Shown: positions 26,607 through 35,419, counted from the first letter of the stretch. The stretch is 64,000 nt of DNA from CALJFL01 sp963669435 (GCA_963669435.1 OY770025.1:2356001-2420000); one strand, 5' to 3'. Numbers and translations: made by a program. The notes: a model not told the origin generated them from the letters alone.

Positions 26607-27647
26607 TTGCCGGCCAGACCGATTCCCGCTGATTTGCAACCCTGGGCGCAACGCGCGCTGGGTCTTACAGGTGTGCCGGAGTCCTGTGGGTTCAAGGTGG
26701 TGGCCGGAGATGCCAGTAACCGGCGTTACTTTCGCCTGCATACGGCCGATGGGAGTTTCATCGTGGTCGATGCGCCCCCCGCGACAGAGAAGAATGCGGA
26801 GTTTGCGCAAGTGCACGCATTGCTTGATGGCGCCGGTGTGAAAGTCCCGCAGCTCTTGGCCGTCGATCTGGATCGTGGCTATATGGTGCTCGAAGATCTG
26901 GGTGATCAAATGTTGCTGCCGGCGCTCAACGAAAATTCTGTCGCCGGGTATTACGCGGCGGCCACGGAGATTCTCGCGCGATTCAGACGGGTCGATATAC
27001 ACCAGTCAGGTCTCGCACCTTATGATGCGAACCTGCTGGGCGAGGAATTGAGCCGATTCCGGCAATGGTTCGTTGAGGCACTGCTCGGCCATACCTGTGA
27101 TGAGGAGGAGACTGCACTTATTGACGCGTTCTCTTCCCTGTTGATTGAGGAGGTATTGCAGCAACCCCGGGTGTTTGTCCATCGCGATTTTCACAGTCGC
27201 AACCTGATGCTAACAACCGGCGGTGATCTTGCGATCATCGACTTCCAGGACGCTGTCTGTGGGCCTGTCACCTACGACCTCGCGTCACTGCTCAAGGACT
27301 GCTATATCCGCTGGCCCCGTGCTGACGTGTGCCGGTGGGCACTGGCCTATCGCGACGAACTGGTCAGCCAGGGTGAAATCGCCCCTCTGGATGACGAAGT
27401 GTTTCTGCGTTGGTTTGACCTGATGGCGCTGCAACGGCACATCAAGGTACTGGGCACCTTCGCACGCCTTTACCTACGCGACGGCAAAGCGGGATACCTG
27501 GATGATCTGCCGATGGTGTTCGGCTATGTCCAGGAAGCACTGCAGATATACGCGGCCTCAGAGCAGCGCCTGGCGGATTTCGCTTCCTGGTTCGAAGAGA
27601 GAGTGTCGCCGCTGATTGCGGCACAACCGTGGGCCAGATCGCAGTGA
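26607..27647 (+). CDS. amgK: N-acetylmuramate/N-acetylglucosamine 1-kinase AmgK
   Basis: This 346-residue aminoglycoside-phosphotransferase-fold kinase phosphorylates the anomeric hydroxyl of MurNAc and GlcNAc in the fosfomycin-bypass peptidoglycan-recycling route. Seen are FKVVAGDASNRRYFR near the N-terminus, the catalytic VFVHRDFHSRNLML (about 190-203) and the metal-binding IIDFQDA (about 210-216). The start is TTG at 26607 with GAGG about eight bases before it. It diverges from lptD and overlaps murU by four bases (GTGA), the known amgK-murU pair next to lptD in Pseudomonas. Confidence 0.93.
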   Translation: MPARPIPADLQPWAQRALGLTGVPESCGFKVVAGDASNRRYFRLHTADGSFIVVDAPPATEKNAEFAQVHALLDGAGVKVPQLLAVDLDRGYMVLEDLGDQMLLPALNENSVAGYYAAATEILARFRRVDIHQSGLAPYDANLLGEELSRFRQWFVEALLGHTCDEEETALIDAFSSLLIEEVLQQPRVFVHRDFHSRNLMLTTGGDLAIIDFQDAVCGPVTYDLASLLKDCYIRWPRADVCRWALAYRDELVSQGEIAPLDDEVFLRWFDLMALQRHIKVLGTFARLYLRDGKAGYLDDLPMVFGYVQEALQIYAASEQRLADFASWFEERVSPLIAAQPWARSQ

Positions 27648-28321
27648 AGGCTATGATCCTGGCGGCGGGTTTTGGGAAGCGCATGTTGCCGCTCACCGAG
27701 CACACCCCCAAACCGCTGCTCACCATTGCAGGTGTGCCCCTGATCGAACACCATATCCGCCGCCTGGCGCAGGCGGGGGTGCGGGATATCGTAATCAATG
27801 TTGCACACCTCAAACAACAAATTATCGACTACTGCCGGGACGGCGAGCGCTGGGGGGTCACCCTGAGGTTTTCCCCTGAGGAGGAGCCGTTGGAAACGGC
27901 GGGCGGTATTGTGCAAGCGCTGCCTTTACTGGGGAAAGAGCCCTTCCTGCTGGTCAACGGTGATATCTGGACGGACTACCCCTTTGAATTGATGACAGGC
28001 ACCGCGCTCGACGCGGCTGCCGACGCACGGATAGTTCTGGCGCCCAACCCGCCCCAACACCCGCAGGGCGACTTTGCGCTGGCTGGCAAATGGGTGAATA
28101 TGCGTAGCGACGGTGAGCCCTCCTTTACCTACGCGGGCATCGGCTCGTATCACCCTCGCATGTTTGCCGCTATGGCGCCGGGGCGTGCGCCCTTATTGCC
28201 CCTGTTACTGCACGCGATAGAGCGCCGACGGCTGGAGGGGCAGGTCTATGAGGGCGAATGGGAGGACGTGGGAACGCCAGAGCGGCTGGCGGCATTGAAT
28301 GCACGCCATCAGGACGAATGA
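27644..28321 (+). CDS. murU: N-acetylmuramate alpha-1-phosphate uridylyltransferase MurU
   Basis: The protein has 225 residues from GTG at 27644, which overlaps the amgK stop (GTGA); a GTG at 27629 is also open. The N-terminus VKAMILAAGFGKRM...KPLL is the nucleotidyltransferase signature, and VNGDIWTDYPFEL holds the metal-binding aspartate. MurU makes UDP-MurNAc from MurNAc-1-phosphate, letting cells recycle muramic acid and withstand fosfomycin. It stands directly after amgK, as in Pseudomonas, and is probably translated by coupling since its own ribosome site is weak. Confidence 0.93.
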   Translation: MKAMILAAGFGKRMLPLTEHTPKPLLTIAGVPLIEHHIRRLAQAGVRDIVINVAHLKQQIIDYCRDGERWGVTLRFSPEEEPLETAGGIVQALPLLGKEPFLLVNGDIWTDYPFELMTGTALDAAADARIVLAPNPPQHPQGDFALAGKWVNMRSDGEPSFTYAGIGSYHPRMFAAMAPGRAPLLPLLLHAIERRRLEGQVYEGEWEDVGTPERLAALNARHQDE

Positions 28322-28420
28322 ACAAACCATGCGAGCCAACCGCCAGAATTGTTGCGACAGTTCGTGAACATGGCGGGACTTACCGCTAAAATACCGCCTG
28401 CATCGACCGCGGAGTAAACC

Positions 28421-29089
28421 ATGCCCGAGTACCTGATAGCGCCTTCCATTTTGTCCGCCAACTTCGCTCGTCTGGGAGAGGAGGTGGATGCGGTACTTGC
28501 CGCTGGCGCTGACATCGTGCACTTCGACGTGATGGACAACCACTACGTGCCCAATCTCACCATAGGACCCATGGTGTGTAAGGCGTTGCGTTCACACGGC
28601 GTTACAGCCGATATCGACGTGCACCTGATGGTGAGTCCGGTAGACCGCCTGATCGGCGACTTTGCCGATGCGGGCGCCAGCTACATCACCTTTCACCCCG
28701 ATGCCTCTACTCATGTTGACCGCTCGTTGCAGATGATTCGCGACGCGGGCTGTAAGTCCGGGTTGGTGTTCAATCCACACCTGGGGCTGGATGCACTGGA
28801 TTACGTCATGGATAAGGTCGACATGATTTTGCTGATGTCCGTCAATCCTGGCTTTGGCGGCCAGTCCTTTATTCCGTCCACGCTGGATAAGCTGCGCCAG
28901 GCCCGCGCACTGATCGATGAGTCGGGTCTGGATATCCGTCTGGAGATAGACGGCGGTGTATCTGCAAAAAACATCGCGGAAATTGCGGCCGCAGGCGCCG
29001 ATACCTTTGTAGCAGGTTCGGCCATATTCAATGCGCCCGATTATGAGGCGGTGATCGCCGATATGCGGGCCGCCCTCGCCACGGTATAA
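28421..29089 (+). CDS. rpe: Ribulose-phosphate 3-epimerase
   Basis: This 222-residue TIM-barrel enzyme interconverts ribulose-5-phosphate and xylulose-5-phosphate in the pentose phosphate path. Seen are IAPSILSANFARL, the metal-binding HFDVMDNHYVPN and DVHLMV, the phosphate-binding VNPGFGGQ, and EIDGGVSAKN. GGAG stands seven bases before the ATG. In many relatives rpe is followed by gph and then trpE; here gph is missing and the trp leader follows. Confidence 0.97.
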   Translation: MPEYLIAPSILSANFARLGEEVDAVLAAGADIVHFDVMDNHYVPNLTIGPMVCKALRSHGVTADIDVHLMVSPVDRLIGDFADAGASYITFHPDASTHVDRSLQMIRDAGCKSGLVFNPHLGLDALDYVMDKVDMILLMSVNPGFGGQSFIPSTLDKLRQARALIDESGLDIRLEIDGGVSAKNIAEIAAAGADTFVAGSAIFNAPDYEAVIADMRAALATV

Positions 29090-29145
29090 ACCCAACGCGC
29101 TCCTCACTGAATCTATGCGGCTTTCGGTCGCGCGGTAGCTCGAAG

Positions 29146-29173
29146 TTGCCAATCGGTATCCGCACTGTACAAT
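29146..29173 (+). promoter_or_regulatory. Probable sigma-70 promoter of the trp operon
   Basis: TTGCCA (29146-29151) and TACAAT (29168-29173) stand 16 bases apart, close to consensus. The predicted start near 29180 lies about ten bases before the leader-peptide ribosome site, as in amino-acid operon leaders. Confidence 0.65.
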
Positions 29174-29200
29174 AGGCGCTCAAACATTCCGGAGATTGCT

Positions 29201-29269
29201 GTGTCTGCAGCCAGGCGTATTAGCATCGAAGTCCTGTCGATGCGTGAGGTCACTTGTTGGCGATGGTAG
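29201..29269 (+). CDS. trp operon leader peptide
   Basis: GTG at 29201 has GGAG at 29191-29194 with a six-base spacer, a good ribosome site. It opens 22 codons ending in TGT-TGG-CGA-TGG-TAG, giving Cys-Trp-Arg-Trp-stop. Two Trp codons among the last four before the stop, just before a terminator hairpin and trpE, are what a ribosome-controlled attenuator needs. The leader is too short for most gene finders. An in-frame ATG at 29240 could give a nine-residue version. Confidence 0.7.
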   Translation: MSAARRISIEVLSMREVTCWRW

Positions 29270-29295
29270 CCAGGGCTACGTCGCGACCTTTTTTT
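29260..29295 (+). terminator. Candidate trp attenuator (rho-independent terminator)
   Basis: GCGA (29260-29263) pairs with TCGC (29281-29284) and GTAGC (29266-29270) with GCTAC (29275-29279), with loop CAGG. A T7 run (29289-29295) follows after GACC. The outer GGTC (248-251) can also pair with GACC. The Trp codons and stop of the leader lie inside the 5' arm, so a stalled ribosome would directly block the hairpin. Confidence 0.6.
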
Positions 29296-29323
29296 ACGCT
29301 CATTCATTCTCCGAGGACACCCC

Positions 29324-30808
29324 ATGACTCCCGAGGACTTTGCTGCGCTGGCAGCGCAGGACTATAACCGTATCCCCGTCAGCATCGAGGTGCTGGCCGA
29401 CCTGGAAACCCCGCTCAGTGCCTATCGTAAGGTGGCAGAGGGCCCCTATTCCTTCCTGTTTGAATCGGTACAGGGGGGCGAAAAGTGGGGGCGTTACTCA
29501 ATTATTGGCCTTCCTTGCCGCACCCTGTTGAAGATATTTGGCCACCGCGCGGAAACCTGGACCGATGGCGAATTGGTGGCGTCGGAAGAAGTCAGCGACC
29601 CGCTTGCCTATGCTGAAGTATTTCGTGACCGGTACCAGACGGCTCCCCATGCAGACCTGCCGGTATTTCATGGCGGGTTGGTCGGTTACTTTGGCTACGA
29701 TACGGTGCGATACGTTGAGGGTCGGCTGGCCGGTTCGGCCCCGCCGGATCGACTGGGCACTCCGGATATTCTGCTGATGGTGGCCGAAGAAGTGCTGGTC
29801 TTCGATAACCTCGCCGGCACGATTCGCTTAATCGTCAATGTGGACCCCTCGGTCGAGAACGCGCTGGCAACAGCTCAAGCGCGCCTGGAGTCGCTAGCTG
29901 ATCGCCTGACACGCGTTGTCGACCCCTTACCCCCGGTCATACTGGAGGCCTCCAGGCACTCAGCCCTGGAAGAGGCGGCAGAGTCCGATTTTACGCGCGA
30001 GCGGTTTGAGGCTGCAGTCGACAAGGTCAAGGAATACGTGCTGGCGGGCGATGTCATGCAAGTCGTGCCGTCACAACGCATGAGCATTCCCTTCACTGCG
30101 CCGCCACTGAATTTATACCGCGCTTTGCGCAACCTTAATCCCTCACCCTACATGTATTTCCTGGATCTCGAAGACTTCCATATTGTGGGCTCCTCGCCGG
30201 AAATCCTGGCCAGGCTTCAGCAAGGCGAGGTTACCGTGCGCCCCATGGCGGGTACCCGCAGGCGCGGCCACACGGAAGAGGAAGACCTGGCGTTAGAGCA
30301 GGAGTTACTGGCCGACCCCAAGGAAATTGCCGAGCACCTGATGTTGATCGACCTCGGGCGCAACGATGTGGGCCGTATCGCCCAAACGGCCACGGTACAG
30401 TTGACCGACAAGATGGTGGTAGAGCGGTACTCCCACGTCATGCATATCGTCTCCAACGTCACCGGAAAATTGCAGCCGGAACACTCCGCATTTGATGTCC
30501 TCAAAGCCGCGCTGCCGGCCGGCACCTTGTCCGGCGCCCCGAAAATACGCGCGATGGAGATCATTGACGAGCTGGAACCGGTCAAGCGGGGCGTCTACGG
30601 CGGGGCGGTTGGCTATATTTCCTGGGCGGGTGATATGGACACGGCTATTGCCATCCGCACGGCGGTGATCAAGGACAACAAGTTGTATGTGCAGGTGGGG
30701 GCCGGCGTGGTCGCCGACTCGGTGCCCGCGCTGGAATGGAAGGAAACGCACAACAAGGCGCGGGCAATGTTCAGGGCTGCCGCCATGGTCGTGGCGGGGG
30801 AGGCGTAG
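29324..30808 (+). CDS. trpE: Anthranilate synthase component I TrpE
   Basis: The 494-residue large subunit makes anthranilate from chorismate and ammonia, the first committed step to tryptophan. Seen are an N-terminal regulatory region, the chorismate-binding blocks LAGDVMQVVPSQRM, RPMAGTRRRG and GTLSGAPKIRAMEI, and the end EWKETHNKARAM. ATG at 29324 has GAGGA six bases upstream. It is the first structural gene after the leader-attenuator, with trpG two bases beyond its stop. Confidence 0.97.
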   Translation: MTPEDFAALAAQDYNRIPVSIEVLADLETPLSAYRKVAEGPYSFLFESVQGGEKWGRYSIIGLPCRTLLKIFGHRAETWTDGELVASEEVSDPLAYAEVFRDRYQTAPHADLPVFHGGLVGYFGYDTVRYVEGRLAGSAPPDRLGTPDILLMVAEEVLVFDNLAGTIRLIVNVDPSVENALATAQARLESLADRLTRVVDPLPPVILEASRHSALEEAAESDFTRERFEAAVDKVKEYVLAGDVMQVVPSQRMSIPFTAPPLNLYRALRNLNPSPYMYFLDLEDFHIVGSSPEILARLQQGEVTVRPMAGTRRRGHTEEEDLALEQELLADPKEIAEHLMLIDLGRNDVGRIAQTATVQLTDKMVVERYSHVMHIVSNVTGKLQPEHSAFDVLKAALPAGTLSGAPKIRAMEIIDELEPVKRGVYGGAVGYISWAGDMDTAIAIRTAVIKDNKLYVQVGAGVVADSVPALEWKETHNKARAMFRAAAMVVAGEA

Positions 30809-30810
30809 GC

Positions 30811-31389
30811 ATGTTGTTGATGATCGATAATTACGACTCTTTTACCTATAACGTGGTGCAGTACCTGGCCGAGTTGGGTGCCGATGTGCACGTGGTGCGC
30901 AACGATGAAATCGAGGTTGCAGATATTGCCAACCTGGCGCCGGAACGCATTGTTATTTCCCCGGGGCCCTGCACGCCCGACGAAGCGGGCATCTCCATGG
31001 CAGTTATCGAGGCCTACGCGGGCAAACTTCCCTTGCTGGGAATATGTTTGGGGCACCAGAGTATTGGGCAGGTGTTCGGTGGCGCCGTGGTGCGTGCCCG
31101 GCAGGTGATGCATGGAAAGACCTCGCCAATCCACCATCTGGATTCGGGTGTATTCAAGGGTTTGAGCGAGCCTTTCGAGGCCACGCGTTACCACAGCCTG
31201 GTGGTAGAGCGCGACAGTCTGCCGGACTGCCTGGAAATCACCGCCTGGACGGAAACCGAATCGGGAGAGATGGATGAAATTATGGGCTTGCGGCACCGCG
31301 AGTTGCCCATTGAGGGCGTACAATTTCATCCCGAATCGATCCTCACCGCCCACGGGCACGATTTGTTGCGCAATTTTCTGGAACAATAG
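30811..31389 (+). CDS. trpG: Anthranilate synthase component II TrpG (glutamine amidotransferase)
   Basis: The protein has 192 residues from ATG at 30811, two bases after trpE; an open frame upstream inside trpE is not used. It hydrolyses glutamine to supply ammonia to TrpE. The class I amidotransferase triad is visible: the Cys in LGICLGHQ (about 79) and His-x-Glu in QFHPES (about 172-174). A GGGGGAGG ribosome site lies in the end of trpE. The start MLLMIDNYDSFTYN is the family pattern. Confidence 0.97.
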   Translation: MLLMIDNYDSFTYNVVQYLAELGADVHVVRNDEIEVADIANLAPERIVISPGPCTPDEAGISMAVIEAYAGKLPLLGICLGHQSIGQVFGGAVVRARQVMHGKTSPIHHLDSGVFKGLSEPFEATRYHSLVVERDSLPDCLEITAWTETESGEMDEIMGLRHRELPIEGVQFHPESILTAHGHDLLRNFLEQ

Positions 31390-31397
31390 AGGTAACT

Positions 31398-32441
31398 ATG
31401 GATATTCAACAGGCGCTCGTGCAGCTGGTTGACGGCAAGGACCTCAGCCGGGAGCAAATGGCCGCGGTCATGACCCAGGTGATGACCGGTGAAGCAACCG
31501 ATGCACAAATTGGCGGCTGGCTGGTGGCCCTGCGCTGCAAGGGCGAATCTATCGACGAGATCGCGGGAGCCGCTGAGGTCATGCGGGACCTGGCGACCGG
31601 GGTCAGTGTGTCCCAGGAGCACCTGGTTGACCTGGTCGGTACCGGCGGCGATGGGGCCAACCTCTTTAATGTTTCCACAGCGTCCACTTTTGTGGTGGCG
31701 GCAGCGGGCGCCCGGGTAGCCAAGCATGGTAACCGCTCGGTCTCCAGCACCAGTGGCAGTTCGGACCTGCTGCAAACGCTGGGTGTGCCCCTGGATCTCA
31801 CTCCCGAGCAGGTAGCACGCGCCATCGACGAGGTTGGGGTGGGTTTTATGTTTGCCCCCGCCCATCACAGCGCCATGCGTCACGCCGTTGGTCCTCGCAA
31901 GGAATTGGGAATGCGCACCCTGTTCAATATTCTGGGGCCACTGACGAATCCGGCGAAGGTGCGACGCCAGGTGATGGGTGTGTTTTCCGCTGACCTGGTG
32001 GAGCCGTTAGCTCACGTGTTAAAAGCCCTGGGCAGCGAGCATGCGATGGTCGTGCACGGCGAAGAAGGACTGGACGAGCTTTCCATTGCCGGATACAGCC
32101 AGGTGGCCGAATTGCGAGACGGAGAAGTCACTACCTATCGCCTGTCTCCCGAGGAATTTGGCATGCCGCTGCAGTCCCTTGAGGGTCTCAGTGTCGACAG
32201 TGCCGAGGCCTCGGCCCAACTGATCCGCGCCGCGCTGTCGGGCGCCGACGATGCGGCGGCGAAGAAAGCTGCGGCAATGATCTGCCTGAATGCAGGTGCC
32301 ACGATTTATGTTGCCGGCATCGCATCCAGCCTCAAGGAAGGTGTGGCGATGGCGGATGATCTCATTGACTCCGGACAGGCCCAGGAGAAGATGAAGGCGT
32401 TCGTTAACTTTACCCAGATGATGAGCCAGCAGGAGCAGTAG
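31398..32441 (+). CDS. trpD: Anthranilate phosphoribosyltransferase TrpD
   Basis: This 347-residue enzyme joins anthranilate to PRPP. The family core is visible: GTGGDGANLFNVST (PRPP and metal binding, about 79-92), AKHGNRSVSSTSGS, and the anthranilate-side GPRKELGMRTLFNILGPLTNP. It lies eight bases after trpG, in an operon with trpC. Confidence 0.97.
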   Translation: MDIQQALVQLVDGKDLSREQMAAVMTQVMTGEATDAQIGGWLVALRCKGESIDEIAGAAEVMRDLATGVSVSQEHLVDLVGTGGDGANLFNVSTASTFVVAAAGARVAKHGNRSVSSTSGSSDLLQTLGVPLDLTPEQVARAIDEVGVGFMFAPAHHSAMRHAVGPRKELGMRTLFNILGPLTNPAKVRRQVMGVFSADLVEPLAHVLKALGSEHAMVVHGEEGLDELSIAGYSQVAELRDGEVTTYRLSPEEFGMPLQSLEGLSVDSAEASAQLIRAALSGADDAAAKKAAAMICLNAGATIYVAGIASSLKEGVAMADDLIDSGQAQEKMKAFVNFTQMMSQQEQ

Positions 32442-32442
32442 T

Positions 32443-33246
32443 GTGGAAGTCGTCGGCTCTGGAACCATCCTGGATAAGATCGTTGCCCGTAAAGTTGAGG
32501 AAGTCGCACTGCGCAGCCAGCGCGTGAGCCTTGCAGACCTTGAAGCTCGGGCGCGGGAGCAGTCCGCCGCGCGAGGGTTTGCACAGGCAGTCTGTGCGCG
32601 GGTGGCTAAGGACGATCACGCGGTAATCGCCGAGGTAAAAAAAGCATCGCCCAGTAAAGGAGTTATCCGCGAAGACTTTCACCCGCCGCAGATAGCCCAA
32701 AGCTATGAACATGGCGGTGCAACCTGCCTGTCGGTGCTGACCGATATTGATTTTTTTCAGGGCAGTGATGAGTACTTACAACAGGCGCGTTCCGCTTGTT
32801 CGCTGCCGGTTCTGAGAAAAGATTTTACCGTGGATCCGTATCAGGTCATTGAAGCCCGGGCCATTGGCGCGGACGCGATCTTGCTTATCGCTGCGGTGCT
32901 TACCGACACGCAATTGCGTGAGCTCTCGGATACGGCAGCAGAAGTGGGGGTCGACGTGCTCGTGGAGGTTCACGACCGCGCGGAACTGGATCGCGCTCTC
33001 GCACTTTCCACCCCCCTGATAGGCGTCAACAATCGCAACCTGCATACTTTCGAAACCACGCTCGATACCACAATGCAATTGCTGCCCCACATTCCCGCGG
33101 ATCGGGTACTGGTCACTGAAAGTGGAATTCACTCCGTGGACGACGTTTCCGCCCTGCGCGAGCGCGGTGTACATGCGTTCTTGATCGGTGAGGCGTTTAT
33201 GCGCGCGGCTGAACCCGGTCAGCAACTTAGTGCGCTGTTTGACTAA
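32443..33246 (+). CDS. trpC: Indole-3-glycerol-phosphate synthase TrpC
   Basis: This 267-residue TIM-barrel enzyme closes the indole ring. Signatures are VIAEVKKASPSKGVI with the catalytic lysine, RKDFTVDPYQ, LVEVHD, IGVNNRNLHTF, and TESGIHSVDDV with the phosphate site. The start is GTG at 32443; a second GTG two bases earlier is out of frame. AGGAG stands seven bases before it, inside the trpD end. It is not fused to TrpF. It is the last gene of this trp group; trpF, trpB and trpA are not in the window. Confidence 0.96.
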   Translation: MEVVGSGTILDKIVARKVEEVALRSQRVSLADLEARAREQSAARGFAQAVCARVAKDDHAVIAEVKKASPSKGVIREDFHPPQIAQSYEHGGATCLSVLTDIDFFQGSDEYLQQARSACSLPVLRKDFTVDPYQVIEARAIGADAILLIAAVLTDTQLRELSDTAAEVGVDVLVEVHDRAELDRALALSTPLIGVNNRNLHTFETTLDTTMQLLPHIPADRVLVTESGIHSVDDVSALRERGVHAFLIGEAFMRAAEPGQQLSALFD

Positions 33247-33280
33247 CTCTGGGGTATCCCTACGCTAATCCGGACGAGGG

Positions 33281-34219
33281 TCAGGCCTCAATTGAGTCGA
33301 GCAGGGCCTGGGCGCGGGGGTACTGCGGGTTCAACGTCAGGCAGCGCTTCAGTGCATCTTTTGCGTCCTGCGGCCTGTCCAGGTCTCTCAGTACCGCTCC
33401 CAATTTGAAGTGAACCTGGGCGTGATTTGGCGCCAGTTTTGCGGTGTCTTCATACCAGGTAAGCGCCGAGGAGAGCATCTGCTGGCTGACCAGAATGTCG
33501 CCCATATACTCGTGCGCGTCTACACGTCCGGGTTCGAGCGACAGTGCATTCTGCAGGGATGCCATGGCGGCGTTGAACTGTCCGAGCGCTGCCAGCGTGA
33601 GTCCAAGCCGGATATGGTTTCTGGGAACGGCAGGGCGCTGCTCGATAGCGAGTTCGTAATGATGCACCGCCTGCTGGTATTCACCCTTGTTCACCAGGGC
33701 ATTACCCAGGTTGTAGTGGGCATCGTTGTAGTTCGGATCAAGTTGCAGCAACTTCTCGAAGGTAACGATGGCTTCATCGTGTCGTTGCAGCACATCCAGT
33801 GCAGAGCCGAGATTATTCAGCGGATCCAGGTACTCGGGGGATAAATTCAATGCCTGTGTGAAGCAGTCGATCGCTTCCTTGTGCAGCCCCTTTGCCGAGA
33901 GGATTACACCCATCACGTTCAATGGCATGGGCTGATCCTTGTGGATCTTACACAGCCGCTTGATCTGGGTGAGTGCCTGGTCCAGTTTGCCCGTGTTATA
34001 CAGGGCCATTACCGAGCTCATGTCAGTTTGCAGGGCATCGGGCGAGCCGGCACTTTCCGACCGCTGTAGCGCATTGAGCGCTTTTTTGGCCTTCTTGTGC
34101 TGGGGTGAGGTAGCCAGAATACTCTGGTAAATACCGATGGCCGCAGCGGTGTTGCCGCGACTGGTATGTTCCTTGGCCAGGGCCATCGCCTCATCGGGCG
34201 TCATGGATGGAGTGCTCAT
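33281..34219 (-). CDS. Tetratricopeptide-repeat protein coupled to vfr
   Basis: The product is 312 residues with at least seven TPR units (for example PLNNLGSALDVLQRHDEAI, DAHYNLGNALVNKGEYQQAV), so it is a helical protein-binding scaffold. No signal peptide or membrane segment is seen, which implies a cytoplasmic place. The ATG overlaps the vfr stop by four bases (ATGA at 34216-34219), so it is translationally coupled to the cAMP regulator. The partner is unknown. Its last unit ends close to the trpC end, which is convergent. Confidence 0.7.
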   Translation of the reverse strand: MSTPSMTPDEAMALAKEHTSRGNTAAAIGIYQSILATSPQHKKAKKALNALQRSESAGSPDALQTDMSSVMALYNTGKLDQALTQIKRLCKIHKDQPMPLNVMGVILSAKGLHKEAIDCFTQALNLSPEYLDPLNNLGSALDVLQRHDEAIVTFEKLLQLDPNYNDAHYNLGNALVNKGEYQQAVHHYELAIEQRPAVPRNHIRLGLTLAALGQFNAAMASLQNALSLEPGRVDAHEYMGDILVSQQMLSSALTWYEDTAKLAPNHAQVHFKLGAVLRDLDRPQDAKDALKRCLTLNPQYPRAQALLDSIEA

Positions 34220-34863
34220 CGGGTGCCGAACACCACCATGGTTTTACCCGCCACAGATACCAGTCCATCCTGTTCCAGTGTTTTCAGGACCCGACCAGCC
34301 ATTTCCCGTGAGCAGCCAACGATTTTCCCAAGCTCCTGGCGGGTAATCTTGATTTGCATGCCATCGGGGTGGGTCATGGCATCGGGTTCTTTGCAAAGGT
34401 CCAGCAGTGTTTGTGCAATCCTGCCCGAGACATCGACAAAGGCCAGGTCCTTGAGTTTGCGTGTGGTCTGGCGCAGTCGCATACCCATTTGCCGGGCGAT
34501 GGCGAAAAGTATGTCCGGGAACTGGGCGCGAATCTGGTGGAAACGTTCGTAGGAGATTTCCGCGACCTCGCACTGGGTTTTCGCCATGATCATGGCGCTG
34601 CGCACTTCGTCTTCTTCGTTGCCAAACAGCCCCATTTCGCCAAAAAAGTCGCCGGGGTTCAGGTAGCTGACCACCATCTTGTGATCCTTGTCAGACTCAT
34701 CCTCAACCATCACCGAAACCGAGCCATCGAGGATCAGGTAGAGTGAGTCACTGTTCTCCCCCTGGCGCACGATCACACTCTTGGATTTGTATTCCTGGCG
34801 CTGGCAGTGGCGCAGAAAGCTCTCCACATTAGGAATAGCATTAACGATCTGGGGTTTAATCAC
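34216..34863 (-). CDS. vfr: cAMP-dependent transcription regulator Vfr/CRP family
   Basis: The protein has 215 residues from GTG at 34863, with GAGGA seven bases before it; the frame is open to 34935 but Vfr-like proteins start here. It binds cAMP and controls carbon use, adhesion and virulence-type genes. The cyclic-nucleotide-binding fold (GDFFGEMGLFGNE), a long dimer helix, and a C-terminal helix-turn-helix (ITRQELGKIVGCSREMAGRVL, then EQDGLVSVAGKTMVVFGTR) are seen. The last 40 residues are near-identical in pattern to Pseudomonas Vfr, which supports the call over other CRP/FNR members. Confidence 0.92.
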   Translation of the reverse strand: MIKPQIVNAIPNVESFLRHCQRQEYKSKSVIVRQGENSDSLYLILDGSVSVMVEDESDKDHKMVVSYLNPGDFFGEMGLFGNEEDEVRSAMIMAKTQCEVAEISYERFHQIRAQFPDILFAIARQMGMRLRQTTRKLKDLAFVDVSGRIAQTLLDLCKEPDAMTHPDGMQIKITRQELGKIVGCSREMAGRVLKTLEQDGLVSVAGKTMVVFGTR

Positions 34864-34990
34864 CCTGAGTCCTCGCAGGTTGGCAGTGAAGAGATAGCTG
34901 AATTTTAACTCAGGCAGGCGGTAAGTAAAACTCAATGGGTTGTGCTAAGCTCCAGCGCCCCGACGGACTTGATGAGTGTGAGACCCGGTT

Positions 34991-35419
34991 ATGCAGGCAA
35001 CAGTAAAGTGGATGGACGGTGCCATGTTTATTGGCGAGTCAGGCAGCGGACATTCGGTAGTCATGGATGGCCCCGAGGACCTGGGTGGCCGCAATATGGG
35101 CTTTCGTCCCATGGAAATGCTCCTGCTCGGCACCGGTGGTTGCGCCGTATATGACGTGATGAGCATGCTTAAAAAATCGCGCCAGAAAGTCACCGACTGT
35201 CGGGTGGAGGTACAGGCAGAACGCGCCGACGCCATACCTGCCGTGTTTACCACGATTAACCTGCACTTTGTGGTTACCGGGGTGGGGCTGAAAGAAAATC
35301 AGGTAAAACGCGCGGTCGAACTATCCGCGGAGAAGTACTGTTCCGCGTCGATTATGTTGGGGGCCGCAGGTGTGGAGATTTCACACAGCTATGAACTTCA
35401 GGAGTTTAAGGCGGGCTGA
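34991..35419 (+). CDS. OsmC family protein
   Basis: The 142-residue OsmC/Ohr-fold protein has the conserved GFRPMEMLLLGTGGCAVYDVMSMLKK helix and a second cysteine in SAEKYCSAS. The two cysteines are the redox pair found in OsmC-type peroxidases. It is divergent from vfr with a 127-base gap. This pairing is also seen in Pseudomonas-like genomes, where an OsmC gene stands by crp/vfr, though this is from memory. The function is probably detoxification of organic peroxides, or an unknown thiol role. Confidence 0.85.
   Translation: MQATVKWMDGAMFIGESGSGHSVVMDGPEDLGGRNMGFRPMEMLLLGTGGCAVYDVMSMLKKSRQKVTDCRVEVQAERADAIPAVFTTINLHFVVTGVGLKENQVKRAVELSAEKYCSASIMLGAAGVEISHSYELQEFKAG

Noticed and set aside
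34972..34990. TGTGA half-site upstream of the OsmC gene, considered as a Vfr/CRP site
   Set aside because: The other half (TCACA) is missing at the required spacing.
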